Shown: one piece after another, positions 46,929 to 56,529 of the stretch
Numbering within the stretch: the first letter of the stretch is position 1
Layout: every line of letters starts with the position of its first letter
NCBI RefSeq assembly: GCF_900110295.1
Contig: NZ_FODF01000001.1
Location: 278,374-342,373 of the forward strand
Direction of reading: 5' to 3'
DNA from: Peptostreptococcus russellii
Lineage (GTDB): Bacteria; Bacillota; Clostridia; Peptostreptococcales; Peptostreptococcaceae
Length of the DNA stretch: 64,000 nucleotides
Notes under the pieces: model-generated
Told to the model about the DNA's origin: nothing
Databases searched by the model: none
Seen by the model: only the letters and a program-made list of their open reading frames with translations
Program-made: the position numbers and the translations under genes

Positions 46929-47795
46929 ATGGGTAAAAAACGTAAACAAGCACCTAAGATTTCAATTGCTTCTATTCTGCTTGCCTTGTTACTTATTATA
47001 GGATCTAAGTTCATTGATTCAGATACAAATAATAATCATAAGTTAGAAACAAGTCAGAATACTCAATATGAAACAAGAGCCGATAAGGACAATAATAGTA
47101 AAGAAAGTGAAGATAAATCCTCACAAGACAAGAATCAATACAAAAATAATGATGGAAATAATAATGATGAAAATAATAATGATGAAAATCAAGTAGGACA
47201 AAATACAAGCTTTGATTATAATAGAGATGTTCCTACTTATTCAGGCAAGGCAAGTGTAGTAGTTAATAACAATACACCATTCTTCCCCAAACCTACTAGC
47301 ACAGCAGTGTATAAGAAGTATTCAGACTTAGACAATCTCAATAGAGTAGGAACTTGCGAGCTTGTAACAGGTCCAGAATATCTTCCAAAAGAAAAAAGAG
47401 GGGATATTAGCCATGTTAAACCTACAGGTTGGAAGCAAAAGAAATATGATTTTGTTGATGGTCAGTATTTATATAACAGATGTCATCTTATTGGATATCA
47501 GATTGCTGGAGATAACGATGATTGGCGAAATCTTATGACTGGAACTAGGTATATGAATGTTGATGGAATGTTACCATATGAAAATAAAGTTGCAGAGTAT
47601 GTAAAGTCGACAAAAAATCATGTTAAGTATAGAGTTAGTCCTATATTCATTGGTGATGAGAAAGTTGCCAGAGGTGTTTTAATGGAAGCTAGAAGTATAG
47701 AAGATAATAGACTCAAGTTCAATGTATTTTGTTATAATGTACAGCCAAGAGTATCTATAGACTATGCAACAGGTTATTCAAAGTTGAAAAAGTAA
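46929..47795 (+). CDS. Secreted or membrane-anchored DNA/RNA non-specific endonuclease
   Basis: 288 residues. A single N-terminal hydrophobic segment after a basic start (KISIASILLALLLIIGSKF) targets the protein outside the membrane. A low-complexity Asn/Asp/Glu/Lys linker (about 38-95, with short GNNNDENNNDEN repeats) leads to a NucA/EndA-type beta-beta-alpha-metal nuclease. Its active site is NRCHLIGYQIAGDNDDWRNLMTGT, carrying the catalytic His (quoted in part) with Asn in place of the first Asp of DRGH. Such enzymes degrade extracellular DNA or serve in uptake. SD AGAAGAGG; bidirectional terminator after. Confidence 0.85.
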   Translation: MGKKRKQAPKISIASILLALLLIIGSKFIDSDTNNNHKLETSQNTQYETRADKDNNSKESEDKSSQDKNQYKNNDGNNNDENNNDENQVGQNTSFDYNRDVPTYSGKASVVVNNNTPFFPKPTSTAVYKKYSDLDNLNRVGTCELVTGPEYLPKEKRGDISHVKPTGWKQKKYDFVDGQYLYNRCHLIGYQIAGDNDDWRNLMTGTRYMNVDGMLPYENKVAEYVKSTKNHVKYRVSPIFIGDEKVARGVLMEARSIEDNRLKFNVFCYNVQPRVSIDYATGYSKLKK

Positions 47796-47842
47796 AGACT
47801 TCCGAAAACTTTTTGTTTAAGGAATAGTTATGTTGTAATATA

Positions 47843-47875
47843 AAAAGGCAGTATTTAATCTATACTGCCTTTTTG
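47843..47875 (+). terminator. Bidirectional terminator
   Basis: AAAAGGCAGTAT/ATACTGCCTTTT with a seven-base loop and T runs on both strands, between the convergent nuclease and degV genes. Confidence 0.92.
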
Positions 47876-47916
47876 CTGCTTATCATAGATATCTTCTACA
47901 CTATAATTTAAATCTA

Positions 47917-48768
47917 TTATTTTACGAAAAAGGCTAGTCCTACTGCATTAGGACCTGCATGAGTACCTATTGAGCTACCAATCTGATATACAGGTATAAA
48001 ATCTAGCTTAGTTTCAAATATTTCTTCATACTTTTCCAAATATTTATCTAATAATTCTCGACTTTTTCCAGAATAGCATACTGCAAAAGGCTTATCTCCA
48101 TCAAATTCACCCTTATCGATTGCTATTTCTCTTAAAAGATTATTTCCCTTTTTAAAACCTCTAGCTTTTCCAGCAAGGACAAGATTTTTGTTTTCTACAG
48201 TAAGTATTGGCTTTACAGAAAGTAGAGCACCAGCTATAGAAGTCATCTTTGAAATTCGACCACCTTTTTGTAAATATTCAAGAGTATCTAATAAAAATAG
48301 AACTACTATTTTTTCTTTAACTCGGTTTAGTTCAGAAACTATTTTTTCTGGATTTGTTTCAGTTTTCAAAAGTTCTAGAGCATACTCAATTAAAATTCTC
48401 TCCCCAACAGATCCAGAGAAGCTATCTACTACATATACCTTACCGTCATCAAATCTATCAGCTGCAATGGAAGCACTTGAATAAGTACCTGAGAAGCTAG
48501 ACGCAATTGTTATAGCAATTGCAATATCTCCATTTTCTACAATTTTCTCAAAAGCTTGTTCATATTGAAATGGAGTTACCTGACTTGTTTTAGGTAAAAT
48601 AGGTCCATTTTCCAACCTATCATAAAATTCATCATGTGATATATCTATAGTGTCTTTATATTCTTCATCTCCAAATGTAACTGTAAGTGGTAAAAATACC
48701 AATCCCATTTTTTCAGCTTCTTCATATGAAATATCTGAAGCCGAATCAACTACTATTTTTATTGCCAT
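47917..48768 (-). CDS. DegV family fatty-acid-binding protein
   Basis: 283 residues with the DegV hallmarks: IVVDSASDI, FLPLTVTFGDEEYKD, LPKTSQVTP, SSFSGTYSSA, LDTLEYLQKGGRI, and IGSSIGTHAGPNAVGLAFF at the C-terminus. DegV/FakB proteins bind a fatty acid and present it to the FakA kinase; FakA is not in this window. AGAAGGAGG SD before the ATG. Single-gene transcript with an inverted repeat in its leader. Confidence 0.93.
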   Translation of the reverse strand: MAIKIVVDSASDISYEEAEKMGLVFLPLTVTFGDEEYKDTIDISHDEFYDRLENGPILPKTSQVTPFQYEQAFEKIVENGDIAIAITIASSFSGTYSSASIAADRFDDGKVYVVDSFSGSVGERILIEYALELLKTETNPEKIVSELNRVKEKIVVLFLLDTLEYLQKGGRISKMTSIAGALLSVKPILTVENKNLVLAGKARGFKKGNNLLREIAIDKGEFDGDKPFAVCYSGKSRELLDKYLEKYEEIFETKLDFIPVYQIGSSIGTHAGPNAVGLAFFVK

Positions 48769-48783
48769 TAAAATCCTCCTTCT

Positions 48784-48806
48784 AGTACAATTTATTTCTT
48801 TGTACT
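48784..48806 (-). promoter_or_regulatory. Dyad in the degV leader
   Basis: AGTACAA (48784-48790) and TTGTACT (48800-48806) form a 7-bp inverted repeat with a 9-base centre, between a TATAAT extended -10 (minus strand, near 48815-48825) and the SD. It could be a repressor site. Confidence 0.35.
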
Positions 48807-50176
48807 TAGTATAACTATTATATCATAAAACGATATGCAAGATAGTATATTTAATAAATAACTTTGATAATAAAAATAAAATAGGGAATATATTAAAATC
48901 AACTGTTTATAAGATGATTTTTTTAAATATATAGGATTTTTTTTGATAAAAAAAATAGATTAAATACGTATTCTAACTTTATAAAATAGATTTTTAAGGA
49001 TATTTATTCATTTTTCTAGTAATATAGATATTATAAGTCAATCATATTAAATAGTCATAGCTGTTTGTAAATAAATACAGTCTATAGTAAAAATATAATA
49101 AAAGAATATTAATTTAGATTACCAAAATAATAGTATGTGATTTGTATAAATAAAATAAGTGAATAAAATATATTTTAGTAGGTTAATATCTATAAATAAG
49201 AAATCAGCATATAATGGCAATAAATAGAATTTCATTTCAAAAAATATAAATATCTATATACTATAAAAATTTCAAGCTATCTATATAATAAAGAAATTTT
49301 GATAGATAATAGATATATGAAGGCAGCCACTATAAGATTATTAGGGAATAAGAAGAAGATTAAAAATATATACAAGAAGAAAGAAGTAAACACACATAAA
49401 AAAGCTATAAAATGACAAATTATAGGAATTAGTAAAAAATAGCAATTTTTAGCATAAAATCAGCTATTTACATATTTCACATATCAACTATTCCCTAAAT
49501 ATACATTTAAAGAATAGTTATGTCTCAACTACTATTTCAACAACGTATGACTTTTATCATAAAAAATGGCTTTTTTTATGTATGTTTTTATAAAAATTAT
49601 AATTTTTTCTTAAAATTCCTATAGAAAATATAATTTATATTTTCTTTCATTCTAAAGTTTACGTACTTATAAGTACACATAGAGTTACAAGCCCGTATAT
49701 ATATTATTATAATTTCATATAGATTAATATTCTTTATGTTTATACATCAAGTTGTATTTCCATAGATGGCAAATGTTTAAATCTTTTCCCTTGTTTTTAT
49801 TAATTATTATTTAATTGAGAATATATCATTCTAATTGAGAATACTATATCACATAGCTATATATAGTTTGCATCTAATGAAGAACACTTCTAACTTCTCT
49901 ATTCTATTTATTATCAAAAACTCAATATTTGCTTAAAATACGTTGCAAAAAAATTAATTTACAAAAACCTATCAGCTATTATTTCTAGCTATGTAATAAA
50001 AATATGACTTCCATTTTTTGCTATTTTTGATAAAAATCGATATTTTACGACCTTCTAAAATCGATTTTAAGCTTCGCTATAGTAGTAATACACCTTCAAT
50101 TTATTAAAATGGGTGTAAAGCATTCTAAAATAGATTTTATATTTATTTTTCAATTATTTTCTTCGATTCTATTATT
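48807..50176. other. Long AT-rich region with no convincing gene
   Basis: Roughly 1.4 kb. The only frames are short and lack SD sites (for example a 32-codon Lys-rich frame at about 49318). Structure seen: a 14-bp palindrome GTACTTATAAGTAC near 49663; a 10-bp inverted repeat TTAGGGAATA/TATTCCCTAA spanning about 49342-49498; and two copies of TTCTAAAATMGATTTTA at about 50053 and 50123. It may be a decayed locus or hold a small RNA; I cannot identify either. Confidence 0.5.
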
Positions 50177-50217
50177 AAAAATGCTCTCCACCGAATAACT
50201 GGCAAAGAGCATTTTAT
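50177..50217 (-). terminator. Terminator of the adhesin locus
   Basis: AAAATGCTCT pairs with AGAGCATTTT across an 18-base loop; the minus-strand product ends in a T run. Confidence 0.75.
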
Positions 50218-50233
50218 ATGTTACTTTATGATT

Positions 50234-51994
50234 TTACTTATTATCTTTAACTAAACCGTGAACAGTCTTTACTGTTTCGTCGCTTATAGAATTTTCGCCA
50301 CCAACAAAGATGTTTTTCTTTATTTTGTTGTTTTTCAAATAATCCTTTGTGCTTTCTGATATGTTCTTATCGTTTACAAGAATAATCGGAGCATTCTTGT
50401 AACCGCTTAATTGAGCTGAAATCAATGCGTCTTCTATCTTTGTTCCATTTGCATATATACATATATCAGAGTTACCTGAGAACGTTCTAGCAATTTCTAC
50501 TGCAGTTTCATATCTATCTTTTCCTGAAATTCTTTCTACATTCTTTGATGGTTTAGAACGTACAAACTTTTCAAGATTATCAGATATTGACTGAGATCCA
50601 CCTGCCAGTATTACATTTTTGCTACTAGAAATTATCTTGTCTGTTCCTTCTGAAAGGTTATTTCCATTTGTCAACAGTATTGGAGAAGTTTGTCTTATAG
50701 CTATTGGAGCTATTGATACAGCATCCACCTGACTATCTCCATTTGCTATTACAATGTTATCTGAAGTTCCTAATAACTTCATCATTCTATCTGCTATCAT
50801 TGAAGAAGTTTCATATCTGTCTTTGCCGTTGATCCTGTCTATTTTAATTCCCATTGCTTTCAACTGTTTTTCCTGAGACTTAGTTATAGACTGTTCTCCA
50901 CCAACGATTACTATTTTATTTGCTTTTAACCTTTTTATTTCATTTACTATACTGTCTGGTACATCAGATGTATTAGAGTAAAGTATTGGAGCCTTTAATA
51001 AATTAGCATATGGAGTAGCCGATATTGAGTCACTTGATTTATCTTTATTAGATATTACAACTATATCTGCCCCTTTTGGATAAATAGACTTACTTACTTT
51101 TACTGAAGTTTCAGTTCTGTCTTTTCCTGCTAATCGTACTAGATTTCTTGTACTGTCTATATCTGAAGAAATTATTATGTCATCTATCTTGTATTCATTT
51201 TCAGTTACAACGGTAGAATTTTCATATTTCTTCTTTCTTCTTGAAGAACTTGATGGTCTACTTATGCTCGCATCTTCTTTCTTAGTTACAGTTATAGTAA
51301 CTTCCTTAGATATAGTTTTATCACCATTCTTTACTGTTACATTTAATTTAATCGTTGATTTATTCTTTCCTGGTTCAAATACTATATCCTTTGGCATACC
51401 TACTAATGAACCATTTTCATCTATCTTAAGTCCATTTACTTCGTCGCAAATTATCTTAGAACCCTCTAGGTTAGGTACTACTATATCTGCTACATTTACC
51501 TTTTCATCTTCTGTTGCTACTGCATTTTTTATTTCTGCATCTAAAATAGCTTCTTTAGAAACTTTTTCATATTCATAATATACAATCGGTTGCTCTTCAT
51601 ATGTTTTTTCCATGTCAGGTTTCTTAACAAGCTTGTACCCAGAAATATCTTTTGCTTCAGAAAGAAGTTCCAAAGTCTTAAAATATGAATAACACTTAAT
51701 TTCTTCAGTTTTTGCTATTTCTTTTTTAGTATCTTTATCAATATATTTTACTTTGGCTAATTTAACATCATCTTTAGTATAATTATGATAATCATGTAGT
51801 TCTTTTACCATTTCAGTTTCTAATGTCATATATACATAAGGTGTATCAACAAAGTTTTTACCATCTATTGCTACTTGAATTTTATATCTTTTATTTGGAC
51901 CGATTCTTCCAGGAGGTAATATTTCTATTGTTTGAGTATTTCCATCTCCCATTACACCATTATGGTTAGTATAAGCGATTGCACTGAATCGCAC
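50234..51994 (-). CDS. C-terminal CWB2 anchor half of the interrupted adhesin
   Basis: 586 codons from GTG 51994, in the same frame as the large gene upstream and separated from it by one TGA and three sense codons. No signal peptide. The first ~145 residues include a MucBP-like stretch (VKYIDKDTKKEI...GYKL). An Ig-like region follows, then a Ser/Arg/Lys linker near 243-257, then three CWB2 repeats (about 285-580): RLAGKDRTET, RINGKDRYET and RISGKDRYET starts, each with VGGE/AGGS ends. A weak SD-like GAGAGGG precedes the GTG, so reinitiation is conceivable, but the product would not be exported. More likely this is the severed anchor of one long surface protein. Confidence 0.8.
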   Translation of the reverse strand: MRFSAIAYTNHNGVMGDGNTQTIEILPPGRIGPNKRYKIQVAIDGKNFVDTPYVYMTLETEMVKELHDYHNYTKDDVKLAKVKYIDKDTKKEIAKTEEIKCYSYFKTLELLSEAKDISGYKLVKKPDMEKTYEEQPIVYYEYEKVSKEAILDAEIKNAVATEDEKVNVADIVVPNLEGSKIICDEVNGLKIDENGSLVGMPKDIVFEPGKNKSTIKLNVTVKNGDKTISKEVTITVTKKEDASISRPSSSSRRKKKYENSTVVTENEYKIDDIIISSDIDSTRNLVRLAGKDRTETSVKVSKSIYPKGADIVVISNKDKSSDSISATPYANLLKAPILYSNTSDVPDSIVNEIKRLKANKIVIVGGEQSITKSQEKQLKAMGIKIDRINGKDRYETSSMIADRMMKLLGTSDNIVIANGDSQVDAVSIAPIAIRQTSPILLTNGNNLSEGTDKIISSSKNVILAGGSQSISDNLEKFVRSKPSKNVERISGKDRYETAVEIARTFSGNSDICIYANGTKIEDALISAQLSGYKNAPIILVNDKNISESTKDYLKNNKIKKNIFVGGENSISDETVKTVHGLVKDNK

Positions 51995-52006
51995 TGTTCC
52001 CTCTCA
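51975..52006 (-). other. In-frame TGA interrupting the adhesin, with adjacent hairpin
   Basis: TGA at 52006-52004 sits between ...NHVST and EGTVRFSAIAYT... with no frame change. Eleven bases further on the minus strand lies a perfect 6-bp hairpin GCGATT-CAGTGC-AATCGC (51992-51975). A point nonsense mutation (for example from TGG or CGA) is the simplest reading; recoding is the alternative. Confidence 0.75.
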
Positions 52007-55000
52007 CGTAGAAACATGGTTAACTGGGAATATAACACCATTTTCATCTATAGCTCTTACTTCTGTTATCTTAGAATTTAAGTTTGTTCCATATAGATGA
52101 AGCATTGCTTTCAATCCACCTTCACCAGGCTTTACAAATACTGTAATATCTGTATTATTTTCATTATTACCTTTATAATCATTTGCACTAGCTCTAATTG
52201 CACCTAAAGTTTGTTCGTCTTTATTTTTTCCTTTTGGAAGAACTGATGCTGCTGTCATCTCTCCATAACTTACCATATTGGTATAATCAGCTTGTCCTTT
52301 AACTGATGCACTGAACACATATGTTATTGTTTTATCTGTTTTATTCTCTGGTAAAGTAAATCTTACAATAGGTTCTACTCCATACTCAATTTTAACAGGA
52401 ATATCAATAGATTTAGTTGTTCCACCTATATTTATAGAAACATTCAAATCTCCTTCTTTGAGAACTCCCATTCTGTTACCTTTTATACGTACAACAGCTT
52501 CTCCACCTTTATAATCATAAAGATTATTGTCATATTTTGTTTCATAAATTCTTGAACTTGTAGATATTGCCCATTGAAGATCTCTTACAATGCCTCCGTT
52601 ATCAGTAATTAATGAACCTTCCTTAATTATAAGCTTGGCACTTGTTTTTATTTTTTTAGGTTTTTCAAAGTTTATTATCAACTTATTATCTTTAACTGAT
52701 ATTTTATCATTTTCTCCTAAAAAAATATTTCCTTGTTCATCACTTGCATTCCAAACAAACTCTTTTACATATATCAATTCTTTTATCTTTTTAGGATCTT
52801 TTTCTAGAAATTCTAAATTCTCCTTAAATGTAGCCTCTATTGTATTATCATCTGGCATTTCTACATATATTGGATTAAGTTCTGTCTTCCATATGTTCTT
52901 CTTCAATTCAACTGTAATTGGCTTACCATCGAATTCCTTTTTATTTAAAGTTTTTATCTCTGTACTGTCAACTGTAAATGGTATTGGATTATCTAACTTA
53001 TATTTTTTAAAAGATTTTTCAAGTAATATAGCTGCATTTTTTAGTTCTTTTCTTTGAACTTTTATAGCCACAATACCGTTTTCATCAGCTTTATATGTAT
53101 TTTTTAATGGTGAAAAAGAATCCATATCAGTAACAGAAAAAACACTATCATTTATAGGATATCCATTCTCATCAACTACTCTTAATAAGATTGTATCTTT
53201 TCTAGCTTCTGGTGCATCTACATCTTTTACCTTTATTACAATATCTTTTCCTTCATACTTAATACCATCGATTTTATCCCACTGAGTTCCCTCATTGCTT
53301 GTAAGTTCGTATTCACTTCCACTTCCATTCATAAACATAAAATCTCTATATGGTTTTTTAACAGATAGTGCGAATTCACCTGCTTGTGTCGGTTTTCCAA
53401 CCTTGCAGTTACCTTCCGTATCTGTAACTAGAGTTTCAATAACTTTATCATTATTGTTTACATCTATATAATCAATTTTTGCGCCCATAATTGGAGCATT
53501 ATTTTCATCAACAAACTTTACATTTATTTTTTCAAGCTTATTTTCTGGTGTATCTGGAACTTCTGGTATATTGGGATTTTCGGGAAGCCCTGGATCTACC
53601 GGTTCTGATGGAATTTCTGGAGTAATTACTGAATCATTTTCTATTAATTCAACTAGTAGTTCAGAACCATTAAACTCTTTGTCTTCAACCTTTATCCAGC
53701 TTTCGTTATCACATTGAAGTGAATAGTTAAATTTATTTGGTATTTTCGGATCATAGTTTCTACGGTTACTTAGGTCAAGTTTATAAGAACCTTCATATAT
53801 AGGCTTTGTAACTGTCATATACCCATACTTATCGGTTTCATAACTTGCAACTGAATTTCCACCATTTTGTAAATCAAGTAGCTTAAATCCGATTCCTTCT
53901 ATTGGTTTACCTTTCTGATCTATAACTTTAACTCTTACTTTATCAAATTTTTCTTCTGATTTTATATCATCTTCTATTGATGTTGGCTTAGAAGTTTTTT
54001 CCTTAACTTCTACAACAAATTCTTTACCATTATAGTCTTTTCCATCTACTGTTTTCCATTCGTTTTGATTATATATACAGGTGAATGAATTCTTATTCGG
54101 TATGCTACTTTCATAATTATTCTCTGAATCTAGAGAAATAGCATATGTTCCTATAAACTTCGGATTTGGAATATTTACAATTCCAGCTTCATCACTAATA
54201 TATGTCCCTACTACAGTAGAAACCACTTTATCAATAAGTTCTATTTTTGCACCTTTTACAGGCTTTTTATTCTTATCTAAAACCTTAATTTTTAAATTAG
54301 TTAAATCACCTTTTTCTTTGGGATTCGTTTCACCAGGGATTTCAGGCTTTATTTCTCCTTCATCAGAATTTGTTACTTCATCGGGAACAATATTTCCTTT
54401 TTCTTCAAGCTTTATATTTATAACTTTTCCATCATATTGCTTACTAGCAATTACAATTGGTGTAGAGTTATTAGAAACAATATATCTACCTTTTCCCTCT
54501 ACAATATTATATTTCTTAGCTACTGAATCATCTATTTTTAATTCATATGGTTTCGCTTCTAAATCTGCAATTGGTATTATTATCAAGCCGTTTTTATCAG
54601 ATGTAGGAATATTTAAAGGTTTATTTTCATCAAATGCCTTCATTAAATATTTAACACCTGATATTGTATTACCATTATTATCTGTTATTTTCAATCTAAT
54701 ATTTTCGTTATCTACTTCTTTAAAAGAATCTTCGCTTTCAACAACTGTATTTAAATGTATAGTCTTTACTTCACCATCAAAATCCTTTTCATCAAAAGTA
54801 ATATTGTTTTCAAACTTTTTTATTTTATATTCTCTTTTGTTTGAGCCTACCGTTTTATCAACGAAATTAGAATATTGTGGATCTGATAATTCTATAATAT
54901 AATCGCTATTTTTCAGTTCATCTACACTTAATATACAAATTCCTTCACTGTCTGTTTTATAGTCTTTAGTACTAGCTGTCATTTCATCCTTTAAAGTGAA

Positions 55001-55216
55001 TATGGCATTCTTAACAGGACTCCCAACTTTATCTACTACTTTTATTCTAATATTATTTTTATCTTCTGAATTTTCAAAAGATTTTTCAGAAAGCAAACTG
55101 CACTGTCCGCTATTGCATTCTGTCTCTAAAGCATTTGAAAAATCAATAGCTAAATTACTAGTAAAGATAGTAAATGCTAAAGATATTGATAATAACTTTT
55201 TTACTCTTTTATGCAT
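52004..55216 (-). CDS. Large surface adhesin, signal peptide and B-repeat half
   Basis: 1070 residues. An N-terminal signal peptide (about 1-30, KKLLSISLAFTIFTSNLAI) is followed by six prealbumin/Cna-B-like repeats starting near 55, 172, 306, 426, 563 and 674, each with the pattern (I/V)KVxDxxGxP(I/V)xGAxxxL...TDxxGxxxI.....Y.L.L. Pro-rich linkers lie near 280-305 and 530-560. The last ~280 residues are Ig/SLH-accessory-like beta domains (VRIKGNRMG, AIDENGVIFPVN). No LPxTG; anchoring would depend on the CWB2 triplet encoded beyond the in-frame TGA. As it stands, the product would be secreted unanchored. The start ATG follows AAAGGGGGAAAATA. It is the largest surface gene in the window. Confidence 0.85.
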   Translation of the reverse strand: MHKRVKKLLSISLAFTIFTSNLAIDFSNALETECNSGQCSLLSEKSFENSEDKNNIRIKVVDKVGSPVKNAIFTLKDEMTASTKDYKTDSEGICILSVDELKNSDYIIELSDPQYSNFVDKTVGSNKREYKIKKFENNITFDEKDFDGEVKTIHLNTVVESEDSFKEVDNENIRLKITDNNGNTISGVKYLMKAFDENKPLNIPTSDKNGLIIIPIADLEAKPYELKIDDSVAKKYNIVEGKGRYIVSNNSTPIVIASKQYDGKVINIKLEEKGNIVPDEVTNSDEGEIKPEIPGETNPKEKGDLTNLKIKVLDKNKKPVKGAKIELIDKVVSTVVGTYISDEAGIVNIPNPKFIGTYAISLDSENNYESSIPNKNSFTCIYNQNEWKTVDGKDYNGKEFVVEVKEKTSKPTSIEDDIKSEEKFDKVRVKVIDQKGKPIEGIGFKLLDLQNGGNSVASYETDKYGYMTVTKPIYEGSYKLDLSNRRNYDPKIPNKFNYSLQCDNESWIKVEDKEFNGSELLVELIENDSVITPEIPSEPVDPGLPENPNIPEVPDTPENKLEKINVKFVDENNAPIMGAKIDYIDVNNNDKVIETLVTDTEGNCKVGKPTQAGEFALSVKKPYRDFMFMNGSGSEYELTSNEGTQWDKIDGIKYEGKDIVIKVKDVDAPEARKDTILLRVVDENGYPINDSVFSVTDMDSFSPLKNTYKADENGIVAIKVQRKELKNAAILLEKSFKKYKLDNPIPFTVDSTEIKTLNKKEFDGKPITVELKKNIWKTELNPIYVEMPDDNTIEATFKENLEFLEKDPKKIKELIYVKEFVWNASDEQGNIFLGENDKISVKDNKLIINFEKPKKIKTSAKLIIKEGSLITDNGGIVRDLQWAISTSSRIYETKYDNNLYDYKGGEAVVRIKGNRMGVLKEGDLNVSINIGGTTKSIDIPVKIEYGVEPIVRFTLPENKTDKTITYVFSASVKGQADYTNMVSYGEMTAASVLPKGKNKDEQTLGAIRASANDYKGNNENNTDITVFVKPGEGGLKAMLHLYGTNLNSKITEVRAIDENGVIFPVNHVST

Positions 55217-55661
55217 TATTTTCCCCCTTTAGATATTTTATTATAATAAATTGCGCAATCTCAATATTTATATTATATTATAATATTTATTTTTTCAAAT
55301 TGATAAAATCAATATATATTCTACCCATATATTCTAAATATCTATATCGTTTCATTATATTAAAGTTGGAAATAACAAGCGAAATAACTTAAATAACATT
55401 AAAGACGCATTATTTAAAGTAAAGAAAAGTATATTTAAGATATTTTTTATTTTTTAAAATTTATCTTATAAATTGATTATTTACTTATTTATAGTAAAAA
55501 ATAAACTTTTTATTTTATTTAAAAAAATAAATTCAATTAGGTTAAAATTTACTAAAAATATGAGTTTTTTATTATATTGTATTTTTCAATAGCTATAATA
55601 GACACTTTTAATTTATATGTTACAATATATAGAAAACTGCTATATTTATTAGCTATAAAAT
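55217..55661. other. AT-rich upstream region of the adhesin
   Basis: About 445 bases, no gene seen. It should contain the adhesin promoter; several minus-strand TATAAT matches occur at 55240-55290 but none has a well-spaced -35. Confidence 0.5.
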
Positions 55662-55696
55662 AAATATAAAGAGTGAGAATCCCACTCTTTATATTT
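55662..55696 (-). terminator. Terminator of the trmB/membrane protein transcript
   Basis: A 14-bp stem AAATATAAAGAGTG/CACTCTTTATATTT with a 7-base loop, just beyond the stop of the membrane-protein gene on the minus strand. Confidence 0.8.
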
Positions 55697-55701
55697 TAAA
55701 A

Positions 55702-56514
55702 TCATAGTATAAAAAATTCCATTATTTTCGATATCACAAGGGTAAAAATAGCAAATAGCAAGCCAACTGTTAGAAAAGATATTGAACTTATAAACAACTT
55801 CAGTAGAATCACCTGATATTTAAGACCTAATACACAGAATATAAGATTTATTAAAAATATAAAGATAACAAATACTACTAATCCAAAAGTGCTATTTGAC
55901 AAATCTTCCTTGCTAAGATCCATGTGAGTAGTAACTGAATACATAAGATAGATAAATATAATATAAGATAAAAAATTATGACTCCTAAAAGGATTTAAAC
56001 TTTGTATTATGGCTAATACAATACTTATATATATATTTATAGTATCTTTTACATAGTTTATATTATTCATATAGCTCATATTAATATTGAAGGTTTTCTT
56101 TATGCTATTAAATTCATTTGGGAGAAGAATCCACATACATAGTATTATAAATATTGTTCCAAATATAATTGGTGCAACTCCTATAAAGAAATTCCCCGCT
56201 CTTTGATATTTGCTATTTATATTACAACTATGGTTTACATATCCCATGATTCCATCATATCTGCTTTTAAATGGACGAAATAGAGAAAACTCTGTTATTC
56301 TATGCCTAAAAATAAGACAAAACACCATATGACTAAATTCGTGCACTATTGTTCCTACTAATCCAGTTACAAGCAGTCCATTAAAACCAAAACTTGCATA
56401 TATAGAAGATGAATTTTTTTTTTCTACAAAACTAAACATAGCTCCAAATGTCAATAATAGTATCATAAAAAAGGTAGTATAAATTATTGATGTTTTTATA
56501 TATTCTACTATCAC
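55702..56514 (-). CDS. Membrane metalloprotease-like protein with HExxH
   Basis: 270 residues with about six transmembrane segments. TIVHEFSHMVFCLIF (about 55-70) is a zinc-site HExxH inside a membrane helix, as in site-2-protease-type enzymes, followed by GYVNHSCNINSKYQRAGNF and VAPIIFG. No second M50 signature (NxxPxxxxDG) was seen; ASNSLNPFRSHNF-like residues near 170 might substitute. GTG start with a GGGGGA SD located in the 15-base gap after trmB, so co-transcribed with it. The substrate is unknown. Confidence 0.7.
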   Translation of the reverse strand: MIVEYIKTSIIYTTFFMILLLTFGAMFSFVEKKNSSSIYASFGFNGLLVTGLVGTIVHEFSHMVFCLIFRHRITEFSLFRPFKSRYDGIMGYVNHSCNINSKYQRAGNFFIGVAPIIFGTIFIILCMWILLPNEFNSIKKTFNINMSYMNNINYVKDTINIYISIVLAIIQSLNPFRSHNFLSYIIFIYLMYSVTTHMDLSKEDLSNSTFGLVVFVIFIFLINLIFCVLGLKYQVILLKLFISSISFLTVGLLFAIFTLVISKIMEFFIL

Positions 56515-56529
56515 TTTTTAGTCCCCCAA

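Noticed and set aside
49318..49416. 32-codon Lys-rich frame in the empty region
   Set aside because: No SD, no neighbours in frame, and composition typical of random AT-rich DNA.
51975..52006. Selenocysteine insertion at the adhesin TGA
   Set aside because: A hairpin starts 11 bases after TGA, but it lacks the bulged U and GG(U) loop of bacterial SECIS elements, and Sec in a wall adhesin has no precedent known to me. Nonsense mutation is simpler.
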